Positions 42,914-51,544 of a stretch of DNA of 64,000 nucleotides are shown piece after piece. Under the pieces are notes generated by a model, which saw only the letters and a list, made by a program, of their open reading frames with translations, searched no databases and was not told where the DNA came from. This DNA is from Rhodospirillaceae bacterium (GTDB taxonomy: Bacteria > Pseudomonadota > Alphaproteobacteria > UBA6615). The stretch lies in NCBI GenBank assembly GCA_002713365.1, contig PASR01000004.1, positions 26,076 through 90,075 on the forward strand, written 5' to 3'. Position numbers and translations under genes: made by a program. How positions within the stretch are numbered: the stretch's first letter is position 1; each line of letters begins with the position of its first letter.

Positions 42914-45244
42914 ATGGGAGAATTTTCCATTGGGCACGGCGTAACGAGAAAAGAAGATTGGCGGTTGCTTACAGGACAAGGTCTTTTTCTAGATGATATG
43001 CTGTTTGGTCGAGTGCTTTATGCGGTTGTCGTTCGTTCCCCTTATGCTCATGCAGAAGTTAATAACATAGATATTAATGCAGCTTTGTCTTGTCCGGGAG
43101 TTAATACAATATTAACAGGGGAGGATTATCTCTCTGATGGACTTGGTCCAATTCCATCAATGCCTCCTTACAAGAAACGTGATGGTTCACCCATGTTTGT
43201 TCCTGACCGCCCTGCCATAGCTATAGATAGGGTTCGGAATATTGGATACCCAGTTGCGGTAGTTGTTGCTGAAACTTTAGAACAAGCTAAAGATGCTGCT
43301 GAATTAATTGAGATACATTATACGCCATTAACAGCAGTGATCTCTGCCTATGATGCTTTTCAACCAGGAGCCCCACTGCTGTATGATGACTGTCCTAGGA
43401 ACGAGTCTTACTTTTATGAGGTGGGTGATGAAGTTGCTGTAAAATCTGCGTTAAAATCTGCTGAGTACGTTGTTCAGCAACGTTTAGTTATTAATAGAGT
43501 CACCGCTAACGCAATAGAAACTCGTGGTGTAGTTGGTCATTATGATAAGGGCACTGGAAGATATTCCTTATATTGTGGGTTTCAAAGACCATATTTTTTT
43601 AGAAAAGATATTGCTGAAATTACTTTGAAAATACCTGAGACTCATCTGCGTTTAGTCACTGGGGACATTGGGGGTAGTTATGGTTTACGTGGATCAATAT
43701 ATCCCGAAATGATCTTAATGCTCTGGGCCGCTAAGAGAGTTGGACGACCTGTTAAATGGCAAGCTGACCGAAGTGAAAGCCATATTAGCGATGATGATGG
43801 ACGCGATAATATTGTTGATGCTTCTTTAGCACTAGATGGAAATGGTTTTTTTCTTGGTGCTAAATTTCGTAGCTGGGGTAATCTTGGGTCTGCTGTTTCG
43901 TTTCGTGGTGCGCTGCCACCAGCAGTTCATATAGGTACTGCTGTAGGTGTTTATAATATTCCTGCGGCTTATGCACAAATTTCTGGGATGTTAACAAATA
44001 CTCACTGTACGTCTCCTTATAGAGGGGCTGGTCGACCAGAAGCCTCGTATATGATCGAACGGCTAGTTGAATTGGCTGCTACAAAACTCTCTGTTGATTC
44101 TACTGAGCTAAGACGTCGCAATTATATAAAACCAACTGAGATGCCTTTTAAAACGGCCCTAACATATACCTATGATAGTGGTGAATTTGAAAAAAATATG
44201 GATCTTGCTATGAGACTAGCTAACTGGGAGGGTTTTAAAGAGCGAAAGGACGAATCTGCCGGACGAGGAAAGTTACGAGGCATTGGAATGTCAAATACCA
44301 TTGAGCATGCAGCGGACTCCGGAATAGAGACATCAGAGATTCGTTTTGACCCAGGCGGTGCGGTGACCATAGTTTCGGGCGCAATATCTCATGGACAAGG
44401 TCATTATACTACTCAAACCCAGATACTAGTTGATCAGTTGGGTGTTGATCCAGGGTTAGTGAATTATATACAGGGTGACACAGATAAGGTTGCCTTTGGT
44501 GTCGGAACAGGAGGATCTCGTTCTACAACAATGAGCGGCAGCGCTATTGTATCTGTCTCGAATAAAATTATTAAAAAAGCCCTTACATTAGCTGCACACC
44601 TTTTAGAATCTTCTGAGGAAGATATAAGTTTTTCAGAAGGAGTTTTTAAGGTAGTGGGAACAGACCGTATGTTAGGTATCCATGAAGTCGCCAGGGCATC
44701 TTTTGAGGTTAATAAATTACCTGCTTATATGGAACCAGGTCTTTATGAAACAGCTACATATCGTTCACCTGGGGGGAACTTTCCTAATGGCTGCCATATA
44801 TGTGAATTAGAGGTGGATCCCGAGACAGGCTTTGTGGAGGTTTTAGGTTATTTTGTAGTCGATGATGTTGGTACAGTAATAAATCCTTTGCTTCTTGAAG
44901 GGCAGATCATAGGCGGAATTTCGCAAGGGATGGGACAAGTGCTCATGGAAGATAAAAATTATGATGTAAACACGGGCCAAGTATTATCTGGGTCCTTCAT
45001 GGATTATAGCATGCCGCGCGCTGATGATTTCTGTGGTTTTGTAATTGAGAATAATGCAGTACCAACATCGATGAATCCGCTTGGTGTAAAAGGAGCTGGT
45101 GAAGCCGGAGCTGTCGGTGCTTTATCAGCAGGTGTAAATGCTATAGTAGACTCTCTCTCAATATATGGAATTAGTCATATAGATACGCCGGCTACCCCTT
45201 ATAAGATTTGGCAAACTATTCAACGGGCTTGTGAGAAAACTTAA
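42914..45244 (+). CDS. CoxL-type molybdenum hydroxylase large subunit
   Basis: The ATG at 42914 has GGAGGGG before it and is preferred over an in-frame TTG 15 bases upstream. The protein has about 776 residues. The N-terminal hammerhead domain is IGHGVTRKEDWRLLTGQGLFLDDM. Molybdopterin-binding blocks include TGDIGGSYGLRG, SPYRGAGRPEASYMIERL and SHGQGHYTTQTQI, and the catalytic Glu lies in VKGAGEAGAVGAL. It oxidises an aldehyde, heterocycle or CO-like substrate at a Mo centre. The usual small (2Fe-2S) and medium (FAD) subunit genes are not adjacent, so partners must come from elsewhere. Confidence 0.9.
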   Translation: MGEFSIGHGVTRKEDWRLLTGQGLFLDDMLFGRVLYAVVVRSPYAHAEVNNIDINAALSCPGVNTILTGEDYLSDGLGPIPSMPPYKKRDGSPMFVPDRPAIAIDRVRNIGYPVAVVVAETLEQAKDAAELIEIHYTPLTAVISAYDAFQPGAPLLYDDCPRNESYFYEVGDEVAVKSALKSAEYVVQQRLVINRVTANAIETRGVVGHYDKGTGRYSLYCGFQRPYFFRKDIAEITLKIPETHLRLVTGDIGGSYGLRGSIYPEMILMLWAAKRVGRPVKWQADRSESHISDDDGRDNIVDASLALDGNGFFLGAKFRSWGNLGSAVSFRGALPPAVHIGTAVGVYNIPAAYAQISGMLTNTHCTSPYRGAGRPEASYMIERLVELAATKLSVDSTELRRRNYIKPTEMPFKTALTYTYDSGEFEKNMDLAMRLANWEGFKERKDESAGRGKLRGIGMSNTIEHAADSGIETSEIRFDPGGAVTIVSGAISHGQGHYTTQTQILVDQLGVDPGLVNYIQGDTDKVAFGVGTGGSRSTTMSGSAIVSVSNKIIKKALTLAAHLLESSEEDISFSEGVFKVVGTDRMLGIHEVARASFEVNKLPAYMEPGLYETATYRSPGGNFPNGCHICELEVDPETGFVEVLGYFVVDDVGTVINPLLLEGQIIGGISQGMGQVLMEDKNYDVNTGQVLSGSFMDYSMPRADDFCGFVIENNAVPTSMNPLGVKGAGEAGAVGALSAGVNAIVDSLSIYGISHIDTPATPYKIWQTIQRACEKT

Positions 45245-45294
45245 CTATATAAAGAAATACTATATTGATATTAATTTATAAGAGATAATATTTT

Positions 45295-47223
45295 TTATTT
45301 ATTTTTCTTATTTCTTTTAAATATTTCTTGGGCTGGTTTAACTAGGGTGCGTATATTTCCTGAGCGTTTTGATAGACCGGAACGGTCAAAATATTCTAAT
45401 AACTCTATCGTCAAGTTCCGTCCCATACCAGCATGATCACGAAAATTACTAGGAGTTACTCCATCAATTAATTCTTTTGATAATGTCTCAAATGAATAGG
45501 CCAGTTCGGTTAAAGAATTATGCTCGTAAAACCTGTTTTTACTTATTTGTATTACTAAGCCTAAATTAGCAGCTCGATGCAGGAATTGGTTGATATGTTC
45601 TGGTTGTAAATTAACTTCTTTTGCTAAATCATGGATTACAGGTGGTTGATTTGGGTTTCTAATTAGCAATGGAAGAACGACCCCCCATAATTTCTCATCT
45701 TTTGAGCTTAACTGTATTTCTTTGTTTGGGAGATGAAGTAGTCCCCCCTCAATGTTTACGCTTTGATCATTGAGCAATTCATTTATCAGGCCATGAAAAG
45801 TATTTTCTGGAATATTATTAACTAAGCTTTTATGCAATTGGTCAATGCTAGGTCCTAATATTTCGTTATTCTTAGTGTGGTAAATATCCAGCGCAGCCAA
45901 TGTGTCATTTTTTAGCTGTTGCCAAATTATTTTATGAAATGCAGTTTTGGATTGGGTGCTATCAATTATTATAGCTTCATTTTTTTTTATAATTTGTTTT
46001 ATTTGGTTATCTGTTAAATTTCGGTTTATAGAGAATTTATGAAGGTCTAAACCAAAGTTAGATAATTTTAAGGAACTATTAAAAGCAATATTGTCGTCAT
46101 TATTATTGAGCGCCTTAAGCATTGCTATTCGATTTGGGTGTGACCTTCTGCGTCTTGGAGGAAATATATCAATTACATGTCCTCCGCCAAGCGTTCTTTG
46201 TGCCGATTGGTCACGGATTATGAAACGATCAAAAGACAAGGCACTGATTTGTGAATCTAATAATATTTGTACCAGAGCGCTTGTGCCAGGATCTATGGAA
46301 TTACCTTCAAGGATAGCAATATTTCCAGTAACATGAGCGGAACCAAGATGAAGATGAACTGGTGTCCAATGGATCAGAGGGCGAATTTCCGTATTTAGGA
46401 CATGTAACTCAGAATCAATTTTATTAACTGGCATTATATTTGGTGATGAAACGAGCCAGTCCCCTCTTTTGACGACTGCTTTATCAATATTGCTCAAATT
46501 GATGGCGCAACGCTGTCCCGTGCTACCTTGGTTGGATTTTTTGTTATTTGAATGTATTTCTCTTATTCTAGTTTTTTGTCCTGTACTTGATAAAAATACT
46601 TGCGACCCAACTTCAATAACTCCAGAAAAAACTGTACCTGTTACCACTAGTCCTGCTCCCGGAATTGTGAAAGCCCTATCTATGGCAAGACGAAAGTTAC
46701 CCGATGAAAAATTTTCTGAGTAATTATTAGCAACATTATAAAGGTGATTAGATATTTCTTTCACGCCTTCGCCGGTAACTGCGGATACTGGATAAATAGG
46801 ACTGCCGCCTAAATTTGTTGAACCTAATAAAGAGTTAATAGCCGCTGTGACTTCTATTAAACGATCTGTATTTACGCGATCAATTTTAGTAAGTGCTATG
46901 ACACACTGCTTTATACCGAGTAAATTTATTATTGCTAGATGCTCTAATGTTTGAGGCATTGGGCCGTCATCTGCTGCTATAACCAGCATCGAATAGTCGA
47001 TCCCCGTTACTCCCGCAAGCATGTTTCCTATGAATTTTTCATGACCTGGAACGTCCACAAACCCCAAAACTTTGTTATGTCCTAAACTGGTATATGCAAA
47101 CCCTAGATCAATAGTCATGCCTCGTTTTTTTTCTTCAGGCAAACGATCAGCATCTATTCCTGTTATAGCTCTTACTAGGAGTGTTTTTCCGTGATCAATA
47201 TGGCCAGCAGTAGCGACGATCAT
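45295..47223 (-). CDS. selB: Selenocysteine-specific elongation factor SelB
   Basis: A 642-residue GTPase. The EF-Tu-like domain has G1 GHIDHGKT (residues 7-14), the switch region [14 protein letters not shown]3 DVPGHEKF and the G4 NKID-type block TKID. Two beta-barrel domains follow. The C-terminal half ends in winged-helix repeats (for example [25 protein letters not shown] and the last [24 protein letters not shown]), which bind the SECIS hairpin. SelB brings Sec-tRNA to the ribosome at recoded UGA codons. Its start overlaps the selA stop by 4 bases, so they are one operon. Confidence 0.96.
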   Translation of the reverse strand: MIVATAGHIDHGKTLLVRAITGIDADRLPEEKKRGMTIDLGFAYTSLGHNKVLGFVDVPGHEKFIGNMLAGVTGIDYSMLVIAADDGPMPQTLEHLAIINLLGIKQCVIALTKIDRVNTDRLIEVTAAINSLLGSTNLGGSPIYPVSAVTGEGVKEISNHLYNVANNYSENFSSGNFRLAIDRAFTIPGAGLVVTGTVFSGVIEVGSQVFLSSTGQKTRIREIHSNNKKSNQGSTGQRCAINLSNIDKAVVKRGDWLVSSPNIMPVNKIDSELHVLNTEIRPLIHWTPVHLHLGSAHVTGNIAILEGNSIDPGTSALVQILLDSQISALSFDRFIIRDQSAQRTLGGGHVIDIFPPRRRRSHPNRIAMLKALNNNDDNIAFNSSLKLSNFGLDLHKFSINRNLTDNQIKQIIKKNEAIIIDSTQSKTAFHKIIWQQLKNDTLAALDIYHTKNNEILGPSIDQLHKSLVNNIPENTFHGLINELLNDQSVNIEGGLLHLPNKEIQLSSKDEKLWGVVLPLLIRNPNQPPVIHDLAKEVNLQPEHINQFLHRAANLGLVIQISKNRFYEHNSLTELAYSFETLSKELIDGVTPSNFRDHAGMGRNLTIELLEYFDRSGLSKRSGNIRTLVKPAQEIFKRNKKNK

Positions 47224-48620
47224 TTTATTCTTAGCATCGAAATTTGTTTCAAAAATTCATTTTCATTTTCAAGGCATCTAAGGTCTAGCCATAAACTGTC
47301 ATTTTGCAATCTACCAATAATAGGAGTTGGTAAAGCGCGTAGTTTGGTTGTAATTTCTTTAAGTGCTTTTCCTTTCCCGCGTTTTTTATGAGGCGTAACT
47401 TTCACTGCAAAACTATTTAAGTTTTCTACAGGTAAAGATCCGCTCCCTATTTGCCCAAAAGTTTTAGCCCCGGAAATCTCATAATTTTCTCCCAATATAT
47501 TTTTTAGCGTTGGTATTAACCTTTCTGATAGAGCTTTTAGTTCTTCAACTGATCGAGTTAGCATTCTGAGTGTTGGTAGCCTCTCGGCTAATTTATCTGG
47601 GTTTTTATATAAGCGTAATGTTGCTGCTAGTGCTGCAATTGTAAATTTATCACAGCGCATAGCCCTTTTAAGGGGATTTTTTTTAAGTTTGGCAATCAGA
47701 TTACTATTTCCAACTATTATACCTGACTGTGGACCTCCGAGAAGTTTATCACCGGAAAATGTGATTAAGTCTGCTCCGGATACTATAGATTCATTTGGTG
47801 TGGGTTCATGCGGTAAACCATAGTGTGCTAGGTCAACTAATGTACCGCTGCCCAGGTCTACGACAAATGGTAAATTATGCTTGTGAGCCAAACGGGCTAG
47901 TTCGCTTTCAGATACCGCATTAGTGAAACCTTCAACTTTATAGTTTGATGTATGCACTGACATAAAAAGTGCAGTTCTTGAGTTAATAGCTGCCTCATAA
48001 TCTGCAATGTGGGTACGGTTGGTTGTACCAACTTCTACCAAACGGCAGCCTGAACGAGACATTATGTCTGGAATACGAAATGAACCTCCTATTTCAATCA
48101 GTTCTCCTCGAGAAACAGGGACTTCTTTCCGAAGGGCAAGGGTATTTAGAACAAGCATAACCGCGGCAGCATTGTTATTAACTAATGTTGCTGCTTCCGC
48201 ACCTGTCAATGAACAGATTATTTCTTCTATATGACTGTCACGATCCCCTCTACGTCCGGTGTGGAGATCATATTCCAGGTTGCTCGCCCTGCGAGCGACA
48301 TCGTTAATTGCATTTATTGCTTCAGTCGCCAAAACTGCACGTCCCAAATTGGTGTGTAATACAGTTCCAGTTAAGTTGAAAACGGGTTTAAATGTCGGGG
48401 CTTCTATTTTAGCCAGGTGATCAGAAACCAGTCCTACTATTTTGGTTTCATCTATACTAAATTGTTTTTCTGGGCTATGCGCTATTTCTTCACGTATATT
48501 AGCTAATACTTCACGTATAACGTCCGTAGTTAGTCTTCTACCATGGGTTTCTATAAGCACTTTCATTGGTTCTAAAATCAATAATGAATTGACAGAAGGT
48601 ATTATCGAGTGCTTTGACAT
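47220..48620 (-). CDS. selA: L-seryl-tRNA(Sec) selenium transferase SelA
   Basis: A 466-residue PLP enzyme of normal SelA length. Conserved blocks are NLTGTVLHTNLGRAVL, EYDLHTGRRGDRDSHIE, TGAEAATLVNNNAAAVML and the PLP site TFSGDKLLGGPQSGI with Lys292. SelA converts seryl-tRNA(Sec) to selenocysteyl-tRNA(Sec) with selenophosphate from SelD. It is the first gene of the selA-selB pair. About 276 bases separate it from the divergent luciferase-like gene; I see nothing else recognisable in that AT-rich stretch. Confidence 0.96.
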   Translation of the reverse strand: MSKHSIIPSVNSLLILEPMKVLIETHGRRLTTDVIREVLANIREEIAHSPEKQFSIDETKIVGLVSDHLAKIEAPTFKPVFNLTGTVLHTNLGRAVLATEAINAINDVARRASNLEYDLHTGRRGDRDSHIEEIICSLTGAEAATLVNNNAAAVMLVLNTLALRKEVPVSRGELIEIGGSFRIPDIMSRSGCRLVEVGTTNRTHIADYEAAINSRTALFMSVHTSNYKVEGFTNAVSESELARLAHKHNLPFVVDLGSGTLVDLAHYGLPHEPTPNESIVSGADLITFSGDKLLGGPQSGIIVGNSNLIAKLKKNPLKRAMRCDKFTIAALAATLRLYKNPDKLAERLPTLRMLTRSVEELKALSERLIPTLKNILGENYEISGAKTFGQIGSGSLPVENLNSFAVKVTPHKKRGKGKALKEITTKLRALPTPIIGRLQNDSLWLDLRCLENENEFLKQISMLRIK

Positions 48621-48896
48621 AGTGTCTTTCAGTATTATTTTTTTAGTTTATAGAATAGATTTATTGAATTAAATAATAAAGTGATCTTATTTGTAAGCAA
48701 ATATTAAGGGCGCGATAATACTATTTAAGAAAAATAGTAGAAATAAATTATTACTAACTCTTTTACTCTTACTAGGTTTTTATAATTGCTGCCATAAATT
48801 TTAATACTCATATATTAAGTTCTTTAAAAAAAGATAGATTTTAATAATTCTATTCTAGAAATTTTTATAGTATGAATAACTTTTTAGGTAATCCAA

Positions 48897-49916
48897 ATGA
48901 CTGATTTTAGTATACTCGATCAGACTCCAGTGCGCGCTGGTGGCACACCTGCCCAAGCAATTGATGAGACTATTACACTGGCACAGAAAGCTGAGACTAT
49001 GGGGTATAACCGGTATTGGTTAGCTGAACATCACGGAACGGATGGTTTTGCCGGCTCTTCGCCAGAAATTATGATTACCCGCGTTGCTGCTGCGACCAAT
49101 TGCATTAGGGTTGGATCAGGCGGCGTTATGTTAAGCCATTATAGCCCCTTAAAAGTTGCCGAGAATTTCGCACTCCTTGAAAACATGTTTCCTAATAGAA
49201 TTGATCTTGGAATTGGACGAGCCCCAGGAAGTGATGGCGTAACTGCGGCCGCTTTAGCTTATGGAAATCAAATGGGAATAGAGTATTTTCCTACTAAAAT
49301 TGCTGATATGACTGCGTTCTTAGCTGGTCAGCCTCCCGCATCAGAGCCATTTAAAAATGTAAGAGCCACTCCTCTAGCTCCTTCACTGCCCGAGGTCTGG
49401 TTATTAGGGTCGAGTTATCAGAGTGCAGCCTATGCCGCCCATTTTGGATTAGCTTATTCTTTTGCACATTTCATAACTCCATATGAAAGTGAAGCTTTAA
49501 TTAATCAATACCGGAATAATTTTCGCCCTTCACCAGTAATGAAAGAACCCCGAGTTAATCTTGGTGTATTTGTTATATGTGCAGATACAACGGAGGAGGC
49601 AGAGCATTTAGCGGCAAGTCGTGACTACTGGCGTCTCAAGTTAAGTCAGGGTCAACATTTACCTTATATATCGCCCGAAGAGGCATTGAGTTATCCATAT
49701 ACTCAACAAGAGCTTTCAGCAATAAAACAAAACAAGGTAAATAGGATTGTGGGTGATCCAAAATACGTTAAAGCACAGCTAGAAGAACTTGCCAGCTGTC
49801 ACTCTGCAGACGAGCTAGTAATTCTCACAATTACCTACGATTTTGCGTCACGATTGCACTCCTATGAGTTGATTGCACAGGCGTTCGGACTGCAGGCCCG
49901 GGAAATCGCAGCCTAA
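48897..49916 (+). CDS. LLM-class flavin-dependent oxidoreductase
   Basis: A 339-residue luciferase-like protein. FSILDQTPVRAGGTPAQAIDETITLAQKAE, RYWLAEHHGTDGFAGSSPEIMI, RVGSGGVMLSHYSPLKVAENF and NRIDLGIGRAPGSDG are the core of the group with MsnO8-like oxidoreductases in COG2141. It needs reduced flavin and O2, and many members have unknown substrates. Compared with the gene at 18.7 kb the sequence is clearly different, so they are not a recent duplication. It converges with the cupin gene at 49.9 kb. Confidence 0.88.
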   Translation: MTDFSILDQTPVRAGGTPAQAIDETITLAQKAETMGYNRYWLAEHHGTDGFAGSSPEIMITRVAAATNCIRVGSGGVMLSHYSPLKVAENFALLENMFPNRIDLGIGRAPGSDGVTAAALAYGNQMGIEYFPTKIADMTAFLAGQPPASEPFKNVRATPLAPSLPEVWLLGSSYQSAAYAAHFGLAYSFAHFITPYESEALINQYRNNFRPSPVMKEPRVNLGVFVICADTTEEAEHLAASRDYWRLKLSQGQHLPYISPEEALSYPYTQQELSAIKQNKVNRIVGDPKYVKAQLEELASCHSADELVILTITYDFASRLHSYELIAQAFGLQAREIAA

Positions 49917-49936
49917 AAGAAAAACAGTTTTCCCTT

Positions 49937-50503
49937 TTATAGACCAGCTGTAAATTTCATACTGGTATGTGTCTCAATTGCTTGCTTTACTTTACTACCG
50001 AAACGTTTTTCTAACTCATCACCAATTTTGTGAGTGTATGCAACGTCTGCCTGATCGTTACCAATTATTATAACAAAAAGTAGTGCAATATTTTCATCAA
50101 TATTTTTGAAAGCTCGGCTGACTCCTAATGGGACATCAATCATATCATGAGGCTCTAATATTGTACTGTACTGTCCCTCATCGCCCCAACTTATTTCAAA
50201 TTTCCCTGTTAAACAAAAAAATATTTCATGCGTATTCATATGTGCATGAAGCATAGGCCCATTCCCTGGAGGGCATTCAGCAATTGTTATAGAAAGTCCT
50301 GGAGGCCCCTCTGCCGCTGCGAATTGATGTGAGCCATCCGCATTTCCTGGAGCTAATAACGAATAAAGTTTTTTAGCAGTAAGCATCTCATAGGCTTCAT
50401 TTGGAATGCCGAGGTTTTCATACAACCCTTGTTTGGGTTCTAGTTCTTTGAACCTTACTATATGGTTTTTCATTTCATCAGGATTGATGTCTATAGTTTT
50501 CAT
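49937..50503 (-). CDS. Cupin-domain protein
   Basis: A 188-residue protein with one cupin domain in the C-terminal part. GPMLHAHMNTHEIFFCLTGKFEISWGDEG gives the metal motif (HxHx4E with a Gly after it), and MIDVPLGVSRAFKNI has no fourth His at the usual place, so the metal site may be incomplete. The N-terminal 60 residues are an acidic helical segment. It is 21 bases after the quinone reductase gene on the minus strand, so probably co-transcribed. The role is unknown. Confidence 0.78.
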   Translation of the reverse strand: MKTIDINPDEMKNHIVRFKELEPKQGLYENLGIPNEAYEMLTAKKLYSLLAPGNADGSHQFAAAEGPPGLSITIAECPPGNGPMLHAHMNTHEIFFCLTGKFEISWGDEGQYSTILEPHDMIDVPLGVSRAFKNIDENIALLFVIIIGNDQADVAYTHKIGDELEKRFGSKVKQAIETHTSMKFTAGL

Positions 50504-50524
50504 AAATATTTCCTCTTAAAATAT

Positions 50525-51517
50525 TTAACTATTTATAGAAATAATTATATTTCCCTTAGCTTTTCCGGACTGCAGTCTTAGGTGGGCATCTGCTGTTTTG
50601 AATAAAGGAAATATTTTATCAACTGGGTGATAGGGATCGCTATATTCCAGCCATTTATTTATATCACGAATGGCATTACGGAATGCTGATTCAGGTATTT
50701 GGTACATAAACACCCATCTCAAATTTGCGTTTCGTAGCATAAACCCGTAAAAGTCCAGCATTGGGTTCGGTTTTTTATCTGAAGCGTAACATGCAACAGT
50801 GCCATGTGTCTTTAATACTGCGAGTATTGTTGGCTGATTAACTCCGAAGGCAACCTCTACAATGTGGTCAACACCGGCGCCTTTAGTAATAGTAGAAATT
50901 CGTTTTATTACATTTTGCTTTTTATAATTAATGATAGCATCTGCTCCTGCCATCCTTGCCTGTTTAGCCTTAGATTCAGAGCTTACAGTTGTAATAATTA
51001 GACTTGCTCCGCCCCATTTTGCTAGCTGTATAGCATAATTACCTACTGCACCTGCCCCCCCCGTTATGAGAACTGTTTTACCTTTTATGGGGCCGTCGGC
51101 AAATAAACAACGATGAGCGGTTATGGCTGGTATGCCAATACAAGCGCCGTGCAATAAACTAGTTTTTTTCGGCAAAGGTACTGCTTGGCGAGATGGTAAG
51201 CAAATATATTCGGCACAAGTACCGAACGGTCTTTGCCATTGACCATTCCAAATCCACACCTTCTGATTAAGACGAGATTTTAATACCCCTTTTCCAACCT
51301 GATCGATTACTCCGGAGCCGTCACTATGAGGTATTATTATTGGATATGCTTGCGGCTGACCACCAAAACCCTGGCGTCTTTTTATATCAGTTGGATTTAG
51401 ACCTGAGTAAGCAATTTTTACTCGGACTTCCCCAGGTTTAGCATTAGGGGTGTCAATATCCCCGGTTTTTATAACACTTTTAGCCGATCCTTGTTTTTTG
51501 TACCAGGCTGCCTTCAT
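50525..51517 (-). CDS. NADPH:quinone reductase-like zinc-free MDR protein
   Basis: A 330-residue medium-chain dehydrogenase/reductase. The N-terminal GroES-like domain (KPGEVRVKIAYSGLNPTDIKRRQG) and the NADPH motif TVLITGGAGAVGNYAIQLAKWGG are typical of quinone oxidoreductases. The catalytic zinc ligands of alcohol dehydrogenases are missing, as expected for this branch. The usual reaction is two-electron reduction of quinones or enones with NADPH. It follows the CoxL-type gene on the same strand with 27 bases between. Confidence 0.87.
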   Translation of the reverse strand: MKAAWYKKQGSAKSVIKTGDIDTPNAKPGEVRVKIAYSGLNPTDIKRRQGFGGQPQAYPIIIPHSDGSGVIDQVGKGVLKSRLNQKVWIWNGQWQRPFGTCAEYICLPSRQAVPLPKKTSLLHGACIGIPAITAHRCLFADGPIKGKTVLITGGAGAVGNYAIQLAKWGGASLIITTVSSESKAKQARMAGADAIINYKKQNVIKRISTITKGAGVDHIVEVAFGVNQPTILAVLKTHGTVACYASDKKPNPMLDFYGFMLRNANLRWVFMYQIPESAFRNAIRDINKWLEYSDPYHPVDKIFPLFKTADAHLRLQSGKAKGNIIISINS

Positions 51518-51544
51518 GTATAATATCTCCTATAATAAAAGGGA

